Shown piece by piece: positions 1 through 27,550 of a stretch of DNA of 64,000 nucleotides. This DNA comes from Sipunculus nudus (Eukaryota > Annelida > Sipuncula > Golfingiida > Sipunculidae): NCBI GenBank assembly GCA_026874595.1, contig CM049307.1, positions 41,360,362-41,424,361 of the forward strand. Direction: 5' to 3'. The translations under genes and the position numbers were made by a program. How positions within the stretch are numbered: the first letter of the stretch is position 1; each line of letters begins with the position of its first letter. The notes below the pieces were generated by a model. The model was given only the letters and a program-made list of their open reading frames with translations. It was not told where the DNA came from and did no database searches.

Positions 1-13643
<13,643 letters not shown>

Positions 13644-13688
13644 CTAGCGTCGTCAGACCCTTCATCTTCCTCATCCTAAATTCCTCGG

Positions 13689-13820
13689 CCAATCAGCTGC
13701 CCCCATTGATGGTTGCAGACAATCAGCTTTCATCTCTCCACAACAGTTGGCATCAGCCAATCGGCTGCCTCCATTCATGGTTGCAGCCAATCAGAATTCA
13801 CCTCTCCACAACAGTTGTGT
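13689..13820 (+). repeat. Two-copy 68-bp tandem repeat with CCAATCAG motifs
   Basis: Sequence from CCAATCAGCTGC (13689) to CTCCACAACAGTTG is repeated with a 68-bp offset (CCAATCGGCTGC at 13757). Each copy has two (C)CAATC(A/G)G-type motifs, and another CCAATCAG lies in the last coding exon (about 13601). It starts about 45 bases after the SEC14L1 stop, so it is probably 3' UTR. Confidence 0.75.
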
Positions 13821-16800
13821 GACCAACTGCCTGCATCCTGCAGCTTTGTCCAGTCAGCTGTGTCATTTTGACTTTATTTGCATCCGTCAGGAGATGTAGA
13901 TTGAAGGGTTTGATTAATCTGTTAATTTCTATAGTTCATTCTAGCCCTTGCTACCTCTGGTTCTGGTGATATTTTCCAAACAAAACTATACATTAAATTG
14001 AAAGCAAGAAGCTTTTGTATATTTCAGTGATAAGAACCAGCACCATGACCTTCAGATGTTTTACCGGATACACACCTAATACAATAAACATTAAAATACA
14101 GTGTATATAAGATACAATTTATGCAAGGCCCTGTTATCCAATTTACATAATTAATATGTGTTTGATCACATATATTTTAGCATAGAATATAGTCACTTCA
14201 GTGGTTTATTCACCAGCTAATAATACATAAAATGAGTTTTGTGTTCAGATGTTACAGCATAAAAGTCAGAAAAATATTTTCTCTCTGGGATTAAATATCC
14301 TTCTAAAATGACAAAGATTGCATAATATTACCATAACCAAGGAATACCTGGCCAGGCATGGCATGGACTGTAATAATGGGAGACTGACATTGAATGTTAT
14401 TTTCCCATTCTCATCTTATCAGGGATGTTTATCAGAATCGAGGCAAGTCATCATAATCATTAGGGAAATTGTACAAAATTTGTATTGTTGTGAATAGAAT
14501 GTATAGTAAAATGTACTTCATATAGCACAGTCTTAACATATGCGAGGGACAGTGTTTAATGAAACTGGTGCAAGTTATTTGTTGACCTGACAAAACCATG
14601 AAAAATCAAGTGTATATTTTTGCAAAAATTTATGAATTTTACTTGTACAGTGTGGACATGCCAGGTAGGAGTAGCATAATGAATTTTGTAGAGTGAATAT
14701 AATGGTCATAGCTTTTGTGAGGCAGTAGTGATGAGTCACGTTAATGTGATGATATGTGTATTTAGTTGATGTGTATTATTATTTACATGTAGTGTAAGCG
14801 TGCTGGTCAGTGCTGGTTGGTTTTAATGTTTTATTCTTATTATTTGATCTTAATATATTAGTGACATAGCGACCCTTATGTATACACGCACCTGTCTGTA
14901 GTCAGCCATTTTATTCATGAACACGATCAGTTGTATAGTTGAAGATAAACTAAGGACATGTCTGTAATACAAACTTATCATGTTCATATTATGTAACAAG
15001 ACACATTTGTGTGGGATTGTGCAATACTTTATGACCTGATATGCTGGCCAGTTTGATTGAATTTATTGGCCCAGATCTACACATGCAGTGGTGGGCCTAC
15101 ATAATTAATCAATTCAGGTAGGTTCCTCATACTGAACAATTGACAGTTTAATAATTAGAAATGTTCTTTTGATCAGTCTTTTACCTCTCACACATAACTT
15201 TAAATATCGACCATGTGCATTATGCAGGGCTCCCACTGATGCTTAGATTTCCAATGAAAAAAATTGTGTCCTATTATTTCCTTGGGGAGAAAAGTGTCGC
15301 ATAAAATTCCTATATTTTTCCAGCATTTAGACTGTATTCTTCAATATTTTTCAATATTTTTGTTCACTGGGCAATTTTTTTCTGATGACACTGTAATTAC
15401 TGAATAATTAGTGTTATACAAACCCATATTCATTGAAAACATGCTGCTCTTTTTGTTAGAGCTGTCCATGTAAATGATGCAGTGATACAAGTGTAGCCAT
15501 CTAAACCAGTTAAAAAGATCTTGCAGAAGCTGCTTTTTCTTAAAGAATGGATGGTCATATTAATTTCCTGTGTATAACACAGATGTACAGGAAAAACTCC
15601 CATATTTTTGGATGAAAACTCTTAAAAACTCCTGTAATTTTGTCTCAGACTCTTTTATAAAATGCCCATATTTCTTCAGGAGACTTCAGTATATAGTTCA
15701 TTGCTTATGGTAACATCTGCTTTCATGGTACAAAGCTGTTCTCCTCTCAGTCCCTAAATCTACCTCTCTCCTACCAAGGGAGACTAGCGCTGTCCTACCT
15801 TATGAAGCTACTTCTGTGGAATAATTTGCGAGTATTAATATTTTGTGGTAGCAAGTGATCTTGTTCACATTTCTGTCATGTCTGTTACTTTGTGTGTGCC
15901 TTTTGGGCTGTTAAATTTTTAGGGTAAGGGTTATGCACAAGAAACACAAGGTGTAAAAAGAACCGAGTTCATCTTGGTATGACCAGATCAAATATTGGTG
16001 TTTTTTGTATATTTTTAATGTATACACATATGTACGCACACCAAATATACACATGAACAGTTATATGGCCTATGGTTTCACAGTTTGTAATGCTAATATC
16101 TGCATTATTGTGTCTAAAATGTGACACAAACTCCCTAATACAAACACACATTCAATACACACTCATGCATACTCTTTAAATCATGTTTAGACTACTCCTG
16201 CAAAGGAGTGCCATTATAGATTTGCATTCATATAATGAAGCAAAATATTGATGTGGTTGCACGTAGAAACTGATTGTTTATGCAGACCAATGGTAAGTAA
16301 TTTTTTTAAGCCTTTCAGTTTAGAGGTGCTCTACAGTTAATAGAGTAATCTGGTTTGTAAGACACCATAAGATCAAGAAGCTGTACCAATATGTAAATGA
16401 AGATTTTAGTGTTAAAATAATGTTGTACCTAAGGTTATAGAGGTATAATGTCTATAATATACATAGTGCACATTATTATAATGACTTGTATCATATATGA
16501 GTCATTGCTGTTGATAACTGTTGCACAACAGTAACTGGCGTATTAACCAGTGTACTTGTATAGAGGTTTTCATGTCCATATATTGTCAAAAGCTGTCCAT
16601 GGATAGCCCACACACAGGGAGTAAGTAAATTTTCAGTCAATCCATACAGTGACCTCATTAGCTTATGTATTAAAAATAGCATATCCATAGACTAGTTCCT
16701 TGCTCAAATCTGATCATGTTTAAATGTTGCCAACACCTCATATTTAACATATTGTAGACTTGTTCCATCCTCTTTTATGGCTCCACCATGTAGATATAGA

Positions 16801-17974
16801 ATGTCTACAGACCCATTGGGTAGCAGACAGCCAGCCTAACATATCAATGTAAGCTCAACCATTCAGCCAGTTTTTTTCACATTATGGTCATGGAAAAGAA
16901 TATAAAAATGCATTGATAAAGAAGATCCAATTAGTTTTTTTTTTTATGAATAAAAATAGGTATAAGTTTTACATAAGATTGAATTGTGTCACTCATATTA
17001 CACCAATTGCATTGCATTGTCACTAGGACCAGAAATGTATCATAGACATAAACCTTATTAACAGCCTCCTCATGGAACACAAATATGTAAAAATTTATGC
17101 ATGGAAATAAATTGAAACAAATTGTTCAAAATGTGTAGTAAGCTAGCAGAGTAATAGCAGCTTAGCTACATTGAAAACCACGCTGTTATAAGGGCCTCCA
17201 TAAGGTATAACTAGGAATTGTGCATGGAAACAAATAGTGAAATATGTGATGTTCAGAGTGTGTGATCATGGAGACTTTAATTTAGGGTATTAGCCAAGTT
17301 TGTGATTATTAGTAGGTCTTTTATAGGGCTTGATGTGAAGGGCCTTTCTATTGAGATATATTTCAACAAAGCATTTTCCAAAATGTGTGATCAATCAGGA
17401 CTTCCCAGAATGATGATAATTTATTAATAGTTGATTTTCATGTATAAATTATATGTAGCATTTTGCTGCTATAGTTCAGTGGTCTGTATTGTTGCAATGT
17501 CAGATCAGTAGAAGTTAAGATGGCTAAGTTTGTAGGGAGTATATTCAGTGCTGTCATATTTAGAAATCTAATTAGCATAGACCACATGTGACACGCTGAT
17601 TAGACCGTTTCACTGCCTTTAATATATTGATGCTGCAGTGTCTGAACAACATAGTTTGGTATTGAAAATATATTATTTACTTTGTATCACTATATTACAG
17701 TAATTGGTGTGTTGTTTTATGTCTGTAGTTTAATTATCAATTTCTGACTAGTTCACAGTAATTGTGAGTGATATCTATATTCCTACATCTTCCGGGCCTT
17801 CCATACATCAGTGTATATTGTACTGGAATATTTACTCTTTGACTGATTCCCATAGACGCGTGATCTTTTCAGGTAAGTTACCAGTCTTGTCATTTAGATT
17901 TATTTGTGCCAAGGTCATATTTACAAGTGTCTCTTGGATTTGTTTGCCATATTTATTGTCTCATGTTTTTGTTC
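13821..17974. other. SEC14L1 3' UTR / intergenic, no gene recognised
   Basis: AT-rich sequence with no homologous open frame on either strand. The early part is probably SEC14L1 3' untranslated sequence. Short frames (for example 15969-16151 and 16491-16688 on the minus strand) have no family features. Confidence 0.6.
14083..14088 (+). terminator. Candidate SEC14L1 poly(A) signal
   Basis: AATAAA hexamer about 440 nt after the SEC14L1 stop codon, the first canonical one seen downstream. Other AT-rich candidates exist further on, so this is only a possible cleavage signal. Confidence 0.3.
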
Positions 17975-18850
17975 ACCATGGTTCTGTTCACCATAGTAAT
18001 ATTATCAGGTCTGGGAGGTATGACTGTGTTTATATATTTACCACTGTGGTTATATACTTATCTTTGTGTGTAAATGATTAGTATTCTGATTATTTAGAAC
18101 TGTGGTTGGGTAATTACCATTATGATTGAAAACTTATTAACCACTGCGGTTTAATATTTACCACTGCAGCTGAAAATTAATCATTGGGGTTGATTATTTA
18201 CCCCACTGTCTGTATTTTGATTATTGAGAAGTGTGGTAAAAAAAATACCATTATCATTGAAAACATCACTGTGTAAACCACTGCAGCTGAATATTTTCCA
18301 CAGTAATGGAAAAATAACCGTTGTTATTAAGCATTTAACTATCTGTCTGTAATCTATTGAGGACTGTTGTTGGGTTTTTACCATAGTGGTTGAATTTTAA
18401 CCACTACGGTTGCACATTTACCACTGCAGTTGAATATTTACAACTGTGGTTGTGTTTTTCAAAATGGTTCTGTATTTTCCTGTATGGGTCTGCATTTTCC
18501 ACTGTGGTTCTGTATGACCACTGTGGTTGTATATGACCATTGTGGTTCTACAGTTACCACTGTGGTCGAGTCTTACCACAGTGGTCCTGTATTACCTCAG
18601 TGGTTCTACTCCCATTCTATATTTGCCACCTCAGTGTATATTTACCAGTCTGGATCAATATCTTTCTCTGATTCTATAGTGCCAGTGTAGTTCTGTGTTT
18701 GTCACCATGGTTTCATTTATTCATCACAGTGGTTGTACAATACCATCGCCATTTTATTTTCACAATTTAGGGTAATATATTCACCATTCTAGATATCACC
18801 AATCTGGTTAGTATATGAACCACTGCAGTTATGACATACTTATGTTTTAC
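17975..18850. repeat. Degenerate minisatellite of palindromic CCACTGTGG units
   Basis: The self-complementary core CCAC(T/A)GTGG recurs through the interval with AT-rich spacers. The best part is 18499-18604, where cores start at 18499, 18518, 18537, 18557, 18576 and 18595, a period of 19-20 bp. Flanking copies (ACCACTGCGG, ACCACTGCAG, CACCATGG) are more degraded and less regular. The open frames 17764-18081 and 18430-18690 are by-products of the repeat. Confidence 0.75.
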
Positions 18851-21504
18851 ATCTGTGATTACTGTGGTACATTGTTGCTTAATTTTTCCTTTTAATATTT
18901 TCCTCATTATTATTTGGTTGATTAATAGATTGTTTATAGCATCATTTTGTGTTCATAACAAATCTGTTTAAAACCCTTGTCTTAAAATATATTATTTCGT
19001 GGAATTCTTTTGTGTGTGTGTCATTTGTTTCTATTTCTTTTTTATATTTTATTTTTTTTCTATTTTTCCTATGTGTTGACAGTGTTAGTATGAGTAAGAA
19101 GTAACAGAACAGGTGTCTGGATGACCTTGCCTCAATTTCTGGGTCCTCAACCTGCTTACAGGACAAAGTAAAAGAGGGTAGACTTAAGGTAAAATGGTTA
19201 CAAGATTGCTGTAAAGAAGACGACCATAATATATAGAGTAATTTGTAGACTGACAGATAAGGAAAAAATCATGGGTGCCTCTGTGATTCTAATTTGAATG
19301 AATATGGATAGGTCTTATACATGTATTGTGGAACCTGTCTATGATAAGACAGCCTGTCTAATAAGACCACCCCTGAGTGGACCAAAAGCTTCACATTGAT
19401 TTAAACGGACCTGTCTTATAACACCACCTGTGAATTAAAACCACCTTTGCTTGTCCCAATGGTGGTCTTATTACACAGGTTTCAATATTTTGAATAATAT
19501 ATTTTTTTTCCGAATTTCTTATTTCAACCTTTTGTTTAATAGAGGTAAAAATCAGTTCCTTATTTAAATTAGAGAAAAACAAACTTTCAAAAACTGTATA
19601 AGTTCCAAATATATTTTGACCACAATTTTTATGACCATAAATTATGTATTTTTAGATTCTTTGGTTAAAATTTTGGTATGCCTTCAGTATTGTGATGGCC
19701 ACCCCATGTGGAACCTCCTGTGGGGGTTTTAATCCATGCCATAAATCCATTAAATCTGTAGACCCTATTCAAAGTGTATGTACATTTGAACAGGCCATGA
19801 AATCTGCTGAAATTTTGCCCTTAATAGGGAGTTGGCCATATCAGAGCAATTATACATCTGAAGTTTATTTTTTTTACATTAATAATAGTGTCATGAGCAG
19901 AGGTTTCCCTGTGTGCATGATTTCTTTGTAAATATTGCTAACATTTACTGGATTTGAATGTGCACTTGTTAAGAATATTAATCACCATCATTAAAACAGA
20001 AAAATTAAAAAAGAACTATGTTGATGAAGGCCAGTATCATATCATAGCAGATTTCTATATAATTATTGCTCAGTATCACCTGTACAAATAGTGCAATTTA
20101 TATAATAAGCAATAAGCATTAATTTAATCTCATTTTAAATACAAGACAAAAAGCAGTATCATTTATGTAGAAGATCATGTAAATTTTCCCTTTTGTCAAA
20201 ATATATGTAAAATGTTAAGATGAAAAGATTTTCTGCTTAATATATAAATGCTGTGTTATCAACCATACTATTATTGAGTATCTGGCAGATTTTACAGATA
20301 AGATGCAATAATTTTTAAAAAATAATTACTGAAAAAAAAATGAGTCTTGAATAGTGATTGCATTGGTCTGACCCAAGACAAATTGTTGGAGAGACTGATT
20401 AGAAATACATGTGGTTCTGTTAGAGTATTTTCACAACAGTTTCTCACAAATAAAAAAGAAGGGTAAGGTAAACAGTGAATTAAATATTTTAAGTTTGACT
20501 GAAATGGTTTCATATCAAATAAATTACAAATATTAAATTTTAGATAACTTTGGGAATATCAGTAAATATACACAGTATAATCAGCACAATTGTATAAGCA
20601 TAAGTAAGGCTACTTTTGTCCTTTACCAGTACACATTTAGAATTTTTAAAAGCAAATAATAAAATTAAAAAAAAAAATTGTTTCTTGCACAAGGGACATT
20701 CAGGGTTCATCACGCCTTGCACAGGTAACCAATAAGCGTGCCAGGAGTGCTCTTAAACTTAATACATAAGTCTCAAATGCAAAAGAATAGGAAATATTAA
20801 CCCTGGTGCTGCTTTTCGGTATTAAGCTTATATTCTCCTGTTTTCCTGGACTTTAAAGGTTGAAAAAGAGGGTAGTACACCCCCTGTACCCATCCCCTTA
20901 TAAATTCACCTCAGTGGTTTGAAAACATGTAAATTAAAATAACCTATCATTAATCTTTTCCTAGAAAACCAAATTGGAAAAAACTGTGCTGTATGAAAAT
21001 TATCCACATGGTCCAATACTAACATCTTCATAATCATTAAATTTGCAATATGACCAATAATGCTACTGTGTTCCTCGCACATGCATGGCCTCTGAAGGAA
21101 AGGATGTCTCTAAACTGCATTAATATTAAAAGCGGCTTTATTTAAAAGCTTAAATTTCAGGGTGATGTTGCATGGTTTATAGAACAAAGTTTTGTTCCAA
21201 CACCTTTTAATTCTTTAAAATACAGTCCAGCCATTTTACTAGTGGCAGAGAAATAAACATTACATATAGAGTTCAAGCCTACGGTGGATAATTTAGGTGG
21301 GGAAAAAACAAATTTATGTCGAGATCTAACATCTCAAGATAACCTCTCCAGATCTCAACACAGAATTTCACCCAAAAAAAATTTTGAGGACGGAAAAAAA
21401 AATTTATCTCAAGTTGTTGAGATATTATCTTGAAGATCTAGTTTTATTTTTTGTCTGACCTAAGACTAGTTTTATTTTTTTGTTGAGATCTGGACAGAAT
21501 TTTT
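18851..21504. other. Intergenic, no gene recognised
   Basis: AT-rich sequence without a supported gene; apart from the GACCACC repeat, only poly(A)/poly(T) tracts and short chance frames are seen. Around 21330-21490 several ATCTCAA/TTGAGAT motifs form weak inverted repeats just before the Helentron-like element. Confidence 0.55.
19325..19490. repeat. Dispersed repeat with GACCACC motifs (pogo/Tc1-like MITE style), copy 1
   Basis: Contains TGTGGAACCTGTC, TAATAAGACCACC and, inverted at the right end, GGTGGTCTTATTACACAGGT. The inverted arrangement and the GTGGAACCTGT terminus resemble short non-autonomous pogo-type elements. Relatives lie at about 33190-33350, 35335-35455 and 57470-57605. Confidence 0.5.
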
Positions 21505-23935
21505 AGCTCAGCTGACTATAAGTCATCTGAGCTATAGTCGTGGTCCATTGTCCGTCGTCCGTCCGTCTGTCCGTTCGTCAGTAGATGTGGCACGTTTTGA
21601 AACCGTAAGACCTAGGAATCCAAAATTCGGCATAGTGTTAGATGTCCCCAAGATCTCCTACCAAGCCGTAAACTGGGTCTTTGCGACTTCGTTCCTTTGA
21701 GAAATTAAGGAAAAACCTCAATTTTTTATTAAAAACCTATTTTCACACTTCAGGGCTGCCTAATATCAAAACCACTCATCTGTTTTTCCTCATATTTACC
21801 ATAAATATTACTCTATATAGTTCCTATGTACATGCCTGAAATTATGTTTGTATTATATAATTTAAGAAAGTTATGGGCCAGAACATAATGCATTTTGTAA
21901 AAATCAGGAAAGATATTTGATCACTTAACACAAAACTTGTTAAAGCTATGGACTTTTTTTCAAGTAATATAACTTTAATTAATCAAAATTAAATTGTATA
22001 CCCAAAATTAGATCAAAATCTTTTAAATTTTTTAAAATATTAACAATAATAAAAAATTGGTACCTTAAATTTTGCCTAACTTTGACCATGGCATGTTTTT
22101 TCCAGTAAGTACTGTGGATTTAATTTTCTCAGCATGTTTTTGTTAGAATTTTGTCTGTTAACACCAACAATTTGAAACCAGTTGATCAAAAACTATAGTT
22201 TTTATTCAAGTTTTCAAGCACCATGTAACATATTATTTACATCAGGCTAGTGTTATGCAGTTTGCAAGAGCTCAGCTCCCCAGCTTAAGCTCTCAGTTCG
22301 TAAAATTTGGCATACAATTATATGTCTCCAAAATCCCCTATCATGCCAAGAATTTGGTCACTAGGACTTAATACCTTTGAGATATTAATGAAAAACTTCA
22401 TTTTTAGCTCAGCTGACTATAAGTCATCTGAGCTTTAGTTGTGGTCCTTTGTCCGTCGTCCGTCCGGCCGTTAACAGGGCACGTTTTAAAACAGTTGGAC
22501 CTACGAATCCAAAATTCTGCATACCAATAGATGTCCCCAAAATCTCCTACCATACCTAAAATTGGGTCATTAGGACTTTGTTCCTTCGAGATATTAAGGA
22601 AAAACCTCCGTTTTCCATAAAAAAGCCATTGTTACACTTCAAAGCTGCCTAATATCAAAACCACTGATCTGTTTTTGATCATATTTAGTATTCATATTTT
22701 TCCATACATTTTCTGTGCACATACCAAAAATTAGGTTAGTACTGGGTATTATTTTGAAGTATATAATGCAGTTTCTTAAAAATCAGGAAATATATTTGCT
22801 CACTTAACATGAGAATTGCTGAGGCTGGAGACTTTTTTTCAGGAATATAACTTTATTTAATCAAGATTCAATTGTTTACCCAAAATTAGATCTGAATTTT
22901 GCAAATTTTTCAAGTTATTAGCATAAATAAGAAATCAGTACCTTAAATTTTGTCCAACTTTGGCAATGGCACATTTTTTCCCTGTAAGCACTGTTGATTT
23001 AATTTTCACAGCATATATACATAAGGATTTAATCTTTTAAAATCTGAAATTTCAAAGGAATTGTTTGAAAAGAGTAGCTTTTATTCAAGTTTTCATACAC
23101 CATGTCAAGTGTTGTTTACATCTAGCCCACCTTGTAGTACAGCCTTCACTTGCATTATGTTACCCACCCCAGGCAGCTTGCCTTGGCTTAGCTTGGCCAC
23201 TACTAGCAGGCTTCCCCTCTGCCCTGCTCTCCCACCCCCCTAGCTGGTGCATAAACTAAATGAATGTTATAATTTTCTGTATTTTATTTTATTTTTGGCT
23301 ATGCTACATTTTAGATTTTGTATTGTACCACCAGGGTTACAATGATTAAAGTGCACATTTAATTGTGTCCACAAAGTGATGTATTGCTATGAAAGTGTGG
23401 ATGTTCATCAGAGTGCCCATTAAAGATTTTAATTGGTTTGACTTATAACTCATGGTTGTATCAGTTGTTACATGATACTGGCTAAATAATCAAAATTCAT
23501 ATTGCTGATCCTTTATTTCAGTTCATAAAATTAAACATTCCCAACTCCAGTTTGCTCCTGGTATAATATATTGGGTGTTTTGATCCTTGGATTAATTTTA
23601 ACACATGTATTAGTTTCATGGTTGAGAATACTTTTCTTTTTTCCTGATACCATTTAAAAAAATAAAAATATTTAAATTTTTCCTGTTAGTGCTGTGGATT
23701 TAATTTTCACAGCATGTACACATTAGCATTTCATCTGTTAAAATCTGAAATTTGAAACTAATTGATCAAAAACTGTAGATTTTATTCAAGTTTCCATGCA
23801 GGTACCAAGTCTTCATTGTTTACATCAGGTCAGTATAATGCAGTGTACTGGGCAGTTACATAACACCTTCAGGTCTGACCTGCTGCCACTGTGAGTGTCT
23901 GGGTCAGGCTGGGTCAGGCAGTAATTACCAGAGAG

Positions 23936-23936
<1 letters not shown>

Positions 23937-23971
<35 letters not shown>
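23937..23971 (+). repeat. (CT)n microsatellite
   Basis: About 17 uninterrupted CT dinucleotides inside Helentron-like copy 3. Confidence 0.95.
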
Positions 23972-23974
<3 letters not shown>

Positions 23975-24480
23975 GCCTCCCTTCCTCCCTCCATCCCATT
24001 CTGTTGACAGGTACTATAAACTAGATACATTAGCTATAAATGTTGATGCAATTTAGACATGTGAATCAACTGAAATATTCACAATCACATGTTTGTTATA
24101 CTGTAAATTTATAGTAACATTCGTAAACCTGGATGAAAATTATTTAATGAAAAAAAAGGAATAAATGCAAATATTGTTAATTTTTTATTGGCTCAGTATA
24201 ATGGGGAAAAAATGATTTGCTTTGTTTCTCCATCTTTCTGTCTGTTTTAAATATTTAATGTTTAGAATAAACTTTTTTATAAGCACTGTTGAATTAAATT
24301 TCATATCCTGTATGTATATGCAAGGGTGTTGTAACTCTCACCATCCCCTTCTTCATCCCACTGAGGCTTTGCTCCTTGGCACTGTGAACAATAGTTCTAT
24401 GGCTATAGCATAAAATTTAATAATTAAAGAAAATATCTCCAGAGAGACAGAGGCTTGTAACTCTGATCATAACACAACAT

Positions 24481-24495
24481 CCCCCCCCCCCCCCC
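24481..24495 (+). repeat. Poly(C) tract (15 C)
   Basis: Uninterrupted run of 15 C in copy 3 of the Helentron-like family. Confidence 0.95.
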
Positions 24496-27400
24496 ACATC
24501 AAGTCATTGCACCTGTGGAGTGGGGACGTTATGGCAACTGTATACATATCATAAAATTGATAAAAAAGGTATACCAAATAAATTGGATCTCATCAGACAA
24601 ATGTGTAAACTGTTGAATTGTCAGCAGCTTATCAAAAATGTAACCAATGGAAAGGCATGGTCAGATCTCAAATATTATTTGCAACATTTTCTTCAATCAT
24701 ATAAGCAAACCATGGCCCAAATTACCTCTTCCTCTCAAACTTTATCTACATTTCATCATATTTTTAATATTTTAACCTTCTAGGTGGTTCAGTAATGTTG
24801 ACCATTTGTCCATAGGTACCTATGTACATGCCAGAAATTATGTCAATATTGTGTAATATGTAGACGTGAGGGTCATCAAAATAATGTACCTTTTCAAGAC
24901 CGATCTTGTCAAGATATCATGTCATACAATCACAAATTCATAAATCCCCTCATCAGCATAGTTAATCATAACCTTGTATCTGTCAAATTGAAAGCTTGTA
25001 GTTTTCCATACACTATAGATCCTTCAACAAATAGCCTTATCATCATTATACCACTGCTTAGTATACTGTCATTGCATTCATATTTGCTCAAATAAATTGT
25101 TTTTTTTTACCACTCCCAAATAAATAAAAAATAAACCACTATATTTTACTCCATATTAATCCATCAGTCAGATTATTCATATATCATTTACTCACATATT
25201 ACATTATATTCCTTTATAAAAGACCATGATATTCATAAGCTTTTTCTACTGAGTATAGTTTAACAATGGTGATACATTTATAGTCCAATCATGATCAGCT
25301 GAGCGCCGTGACCCATGGGTCCCTTGTTCAATTAAAAACCCATTGTTACACTTCAATACTGCCTAATATCAAAACCACTGATCTGACTTTAATCATATAT
25401 TATACATGTTTTTCTATACATTCTCTGTGCACATGCCAGAAATGATGTCAGTATTGCGTAATTGTTTTAAGTTAGGGGCCCAAACATAATGCACTTTGTA
25501 AAAATCAAGAAATATATTTACTCCCTTAACAAGGGGCTTCCTGAAGCTAGTTCTGAATTTTTCAAATTTTATAAGTTATTAGTATAAATATAAAATTAAT
25601 TACCTTAAATTTTGCCCAACTTTGACCATTTCACTTTTGTTTCATGTGAGCTCTGTTTATATAATTTTCATATCATGCACACATAAGGATTTCAGCTTTT
25701 TAGTTTAGAAAGCTGAAAGAAATTGGCCAAAAATTGTAGCTTTTATTAATGTTTTTATGAGACCATGTCAGACCTTGGCTCTCTCCAGCCACTCTTGAGT
25801 CACCTGTATGTTGACCTTGTTGAACTTTCAGCAAATTATGCACGCTTGAGGCGAGGCATATACTGGGGCAGCCAGGCAGCTTTTGGCCAGCCACAGTTGA
25901 TCCAGGTGTCCAACCCAACTCATCTAGTAGTTTTAACCAACAACATAACAATAAACAATAAATTAATCAACTTTTATTGGTTTTTAATAACAAATTAAAG
26001 AAAAATAGAAAAGGAATTTGTTCGTTTATAATAATAGGGAATTAACTTGCAGTTACTGATGATATAAGAATCTTGTATCGATGGATAGAATGTCATGTAT
26101 TCCAAATAACACCATGCAGTCACCTATGGCATTTTTCAGTTCAATTTTAATAATAAAAAAGTAAATCATATTATTCATTACTAATCATTAGGGATCATAT
26201 GAAGGAAATTAATGATAGACAAAGATGCAGTTGATAATATTAATCTAGATTCCTACTGTGTCTAGTGTGTACATTCATGAGAAATTAGTCCAAAATGAAT
26301 ATATCACATTTATTTTTTTTTAATATAAATAAAAGCCATAAAACCAGGTCCTTATGATCATTATTTAAATGTGTGAATTTTGTACATTCTGGATTCTCAA
26401 CACCATTGTTTGGTGAAAACTGAATAAATACCAGACATGGTGGGAATACTTTGCAATTGTATTTAAATACGACTATGAATATGTACTCCATGATAAAATT
26501 TCTTGCATAAAGAATGGGAATTCAGGTAAAAATGAAAGTATATGAATACCAGTGCAAATACTTTCCAAATGTATTCATGAATGCATTCATGAATATATTC
26601 TTTAATATTATTTTAATAATCATTTCAGTTATATTTCATTTTAAAAATCATACGATTCTCTTATTATTTTTAATAAAAATTATATCTGGGACAATATTTG
26701 TAATTTTTTTTAATAAATAGTTAAACTCCTTTATTATATGTTCTGCTTATAAGTTATATGGCCAAGTCAAAATCTGTGTGACAATAGTACTCCATTTGTT
26801 AATAAAATAAATGAAATCAATTCTCTTCTCTGTCTCCAAAGGTACTATCAAAATCATACATAAGCTAAACAACAACAACTCATAATACAGCTTATACTTG
26901 TTACCACACAAAACCAGCATGTGCCTCATTTCTAAATCATATTTTTTTATCATATATAACAGCTGAGCGCCGTGACCCATAGGTCCCTTGTTTTTCTGTG
27001 CCCTAAATCAGCCACTGTACAACCCCATTTCATGTGCAGGTAAAAGTTTCCATGTTCCAAAACCAGGGTAAACAAGACTTAATCCCTACTCTTCCATTCC
27101 CAGTGTTCATCAGGGTTAATGTTAGGGGTTCCTGGATGGGCATTATGTAAACATGTAGGCAGCATTATCATACAATAAAACACCAGGCAGCTTAAATTAA
27201 GGTCGGCATAAAACTTGTGGAGTAAGGTATGACAGTCAAAGAATAAGCATTTCAAGTTTTTGCTTGAATTATGACCTTTGAAAAAGTGGTATTTGGTCAA
27301 TGGTTCACTGGGCTTCTAAGCATGAAATTTGGTCACTTGAATCATCTGTGAAAGGAGTAGCCCAGAGTCGACATTTGAATTCCATTGAGTTATCTGGATT

Positions 27401-27550
27401 TAACATTTGAATTTATTATTAGGACCCTTTTGGGATCAGCTGAAGCTCCTGATCAGATAGGCACATTGCAATGTAGAAGTGTAAGAATACCGGTAATCAG
27501 CAGAAACTGATGATGAAATTAAAAGATGTGTGTCCATGCAAAGCACACAT

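Larger units (their letters stand above)
22406..25326 (+). mobile_element. Helentron-like element, copy 3, nested in copy 2
   Basis: Full-length 2.9-kb relative with the terminal hairpin (AGCTCAGCTGACTATAAGTC), a GTCC tract and the end GACCCATGGGTCCCTTG. It splits copy 2 between ...AAAAACTTCATTTTT and (TT)CAATTAAAAACCCATTG; copy 1 shows the uninterrupted site at about 4842-4865. The interior is more diverged and carries a (CT)n microsatellite and a C15 tract. Confidence 0.8.
21505..26990 (+). mobile_element. Helentron-like non-autonomous element, copy 2 (host of nested copy 3)
   Basis: Same left hairpin end (AGCTCAGCTGACTATAAGTC) and right end (ACCCATAGGTCCCTTG) as copy 1, again flanked by T-runs. 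It is interrupted by copy 3 at 22406-25326; removing that leaves about 2.56 kb that aligns with copy 1 in the same order, including a closely matching right part (about 25690-26750 against 5270-6330). No recombinase or Rep/helicase frame is visible, so mobility would need proteins supplied elsewhere. Confidence 0.75.

Noticed and set aside
17764-18690. Open frames of 105 and 86 residues
   Set aside because: They overlap the palindromic minisatellite and have repeat-derived, low-complexity translations.
25765-25998. 77-residue frame conserved between Helentron copies 1 and 2 (MSDLGSLQ...)
   Set aside because: Copy 1 carries a stop soon after the shared part and the whole DNA segment is near identical, so the similarity is explained by DNA-level copying, not coding constraint.
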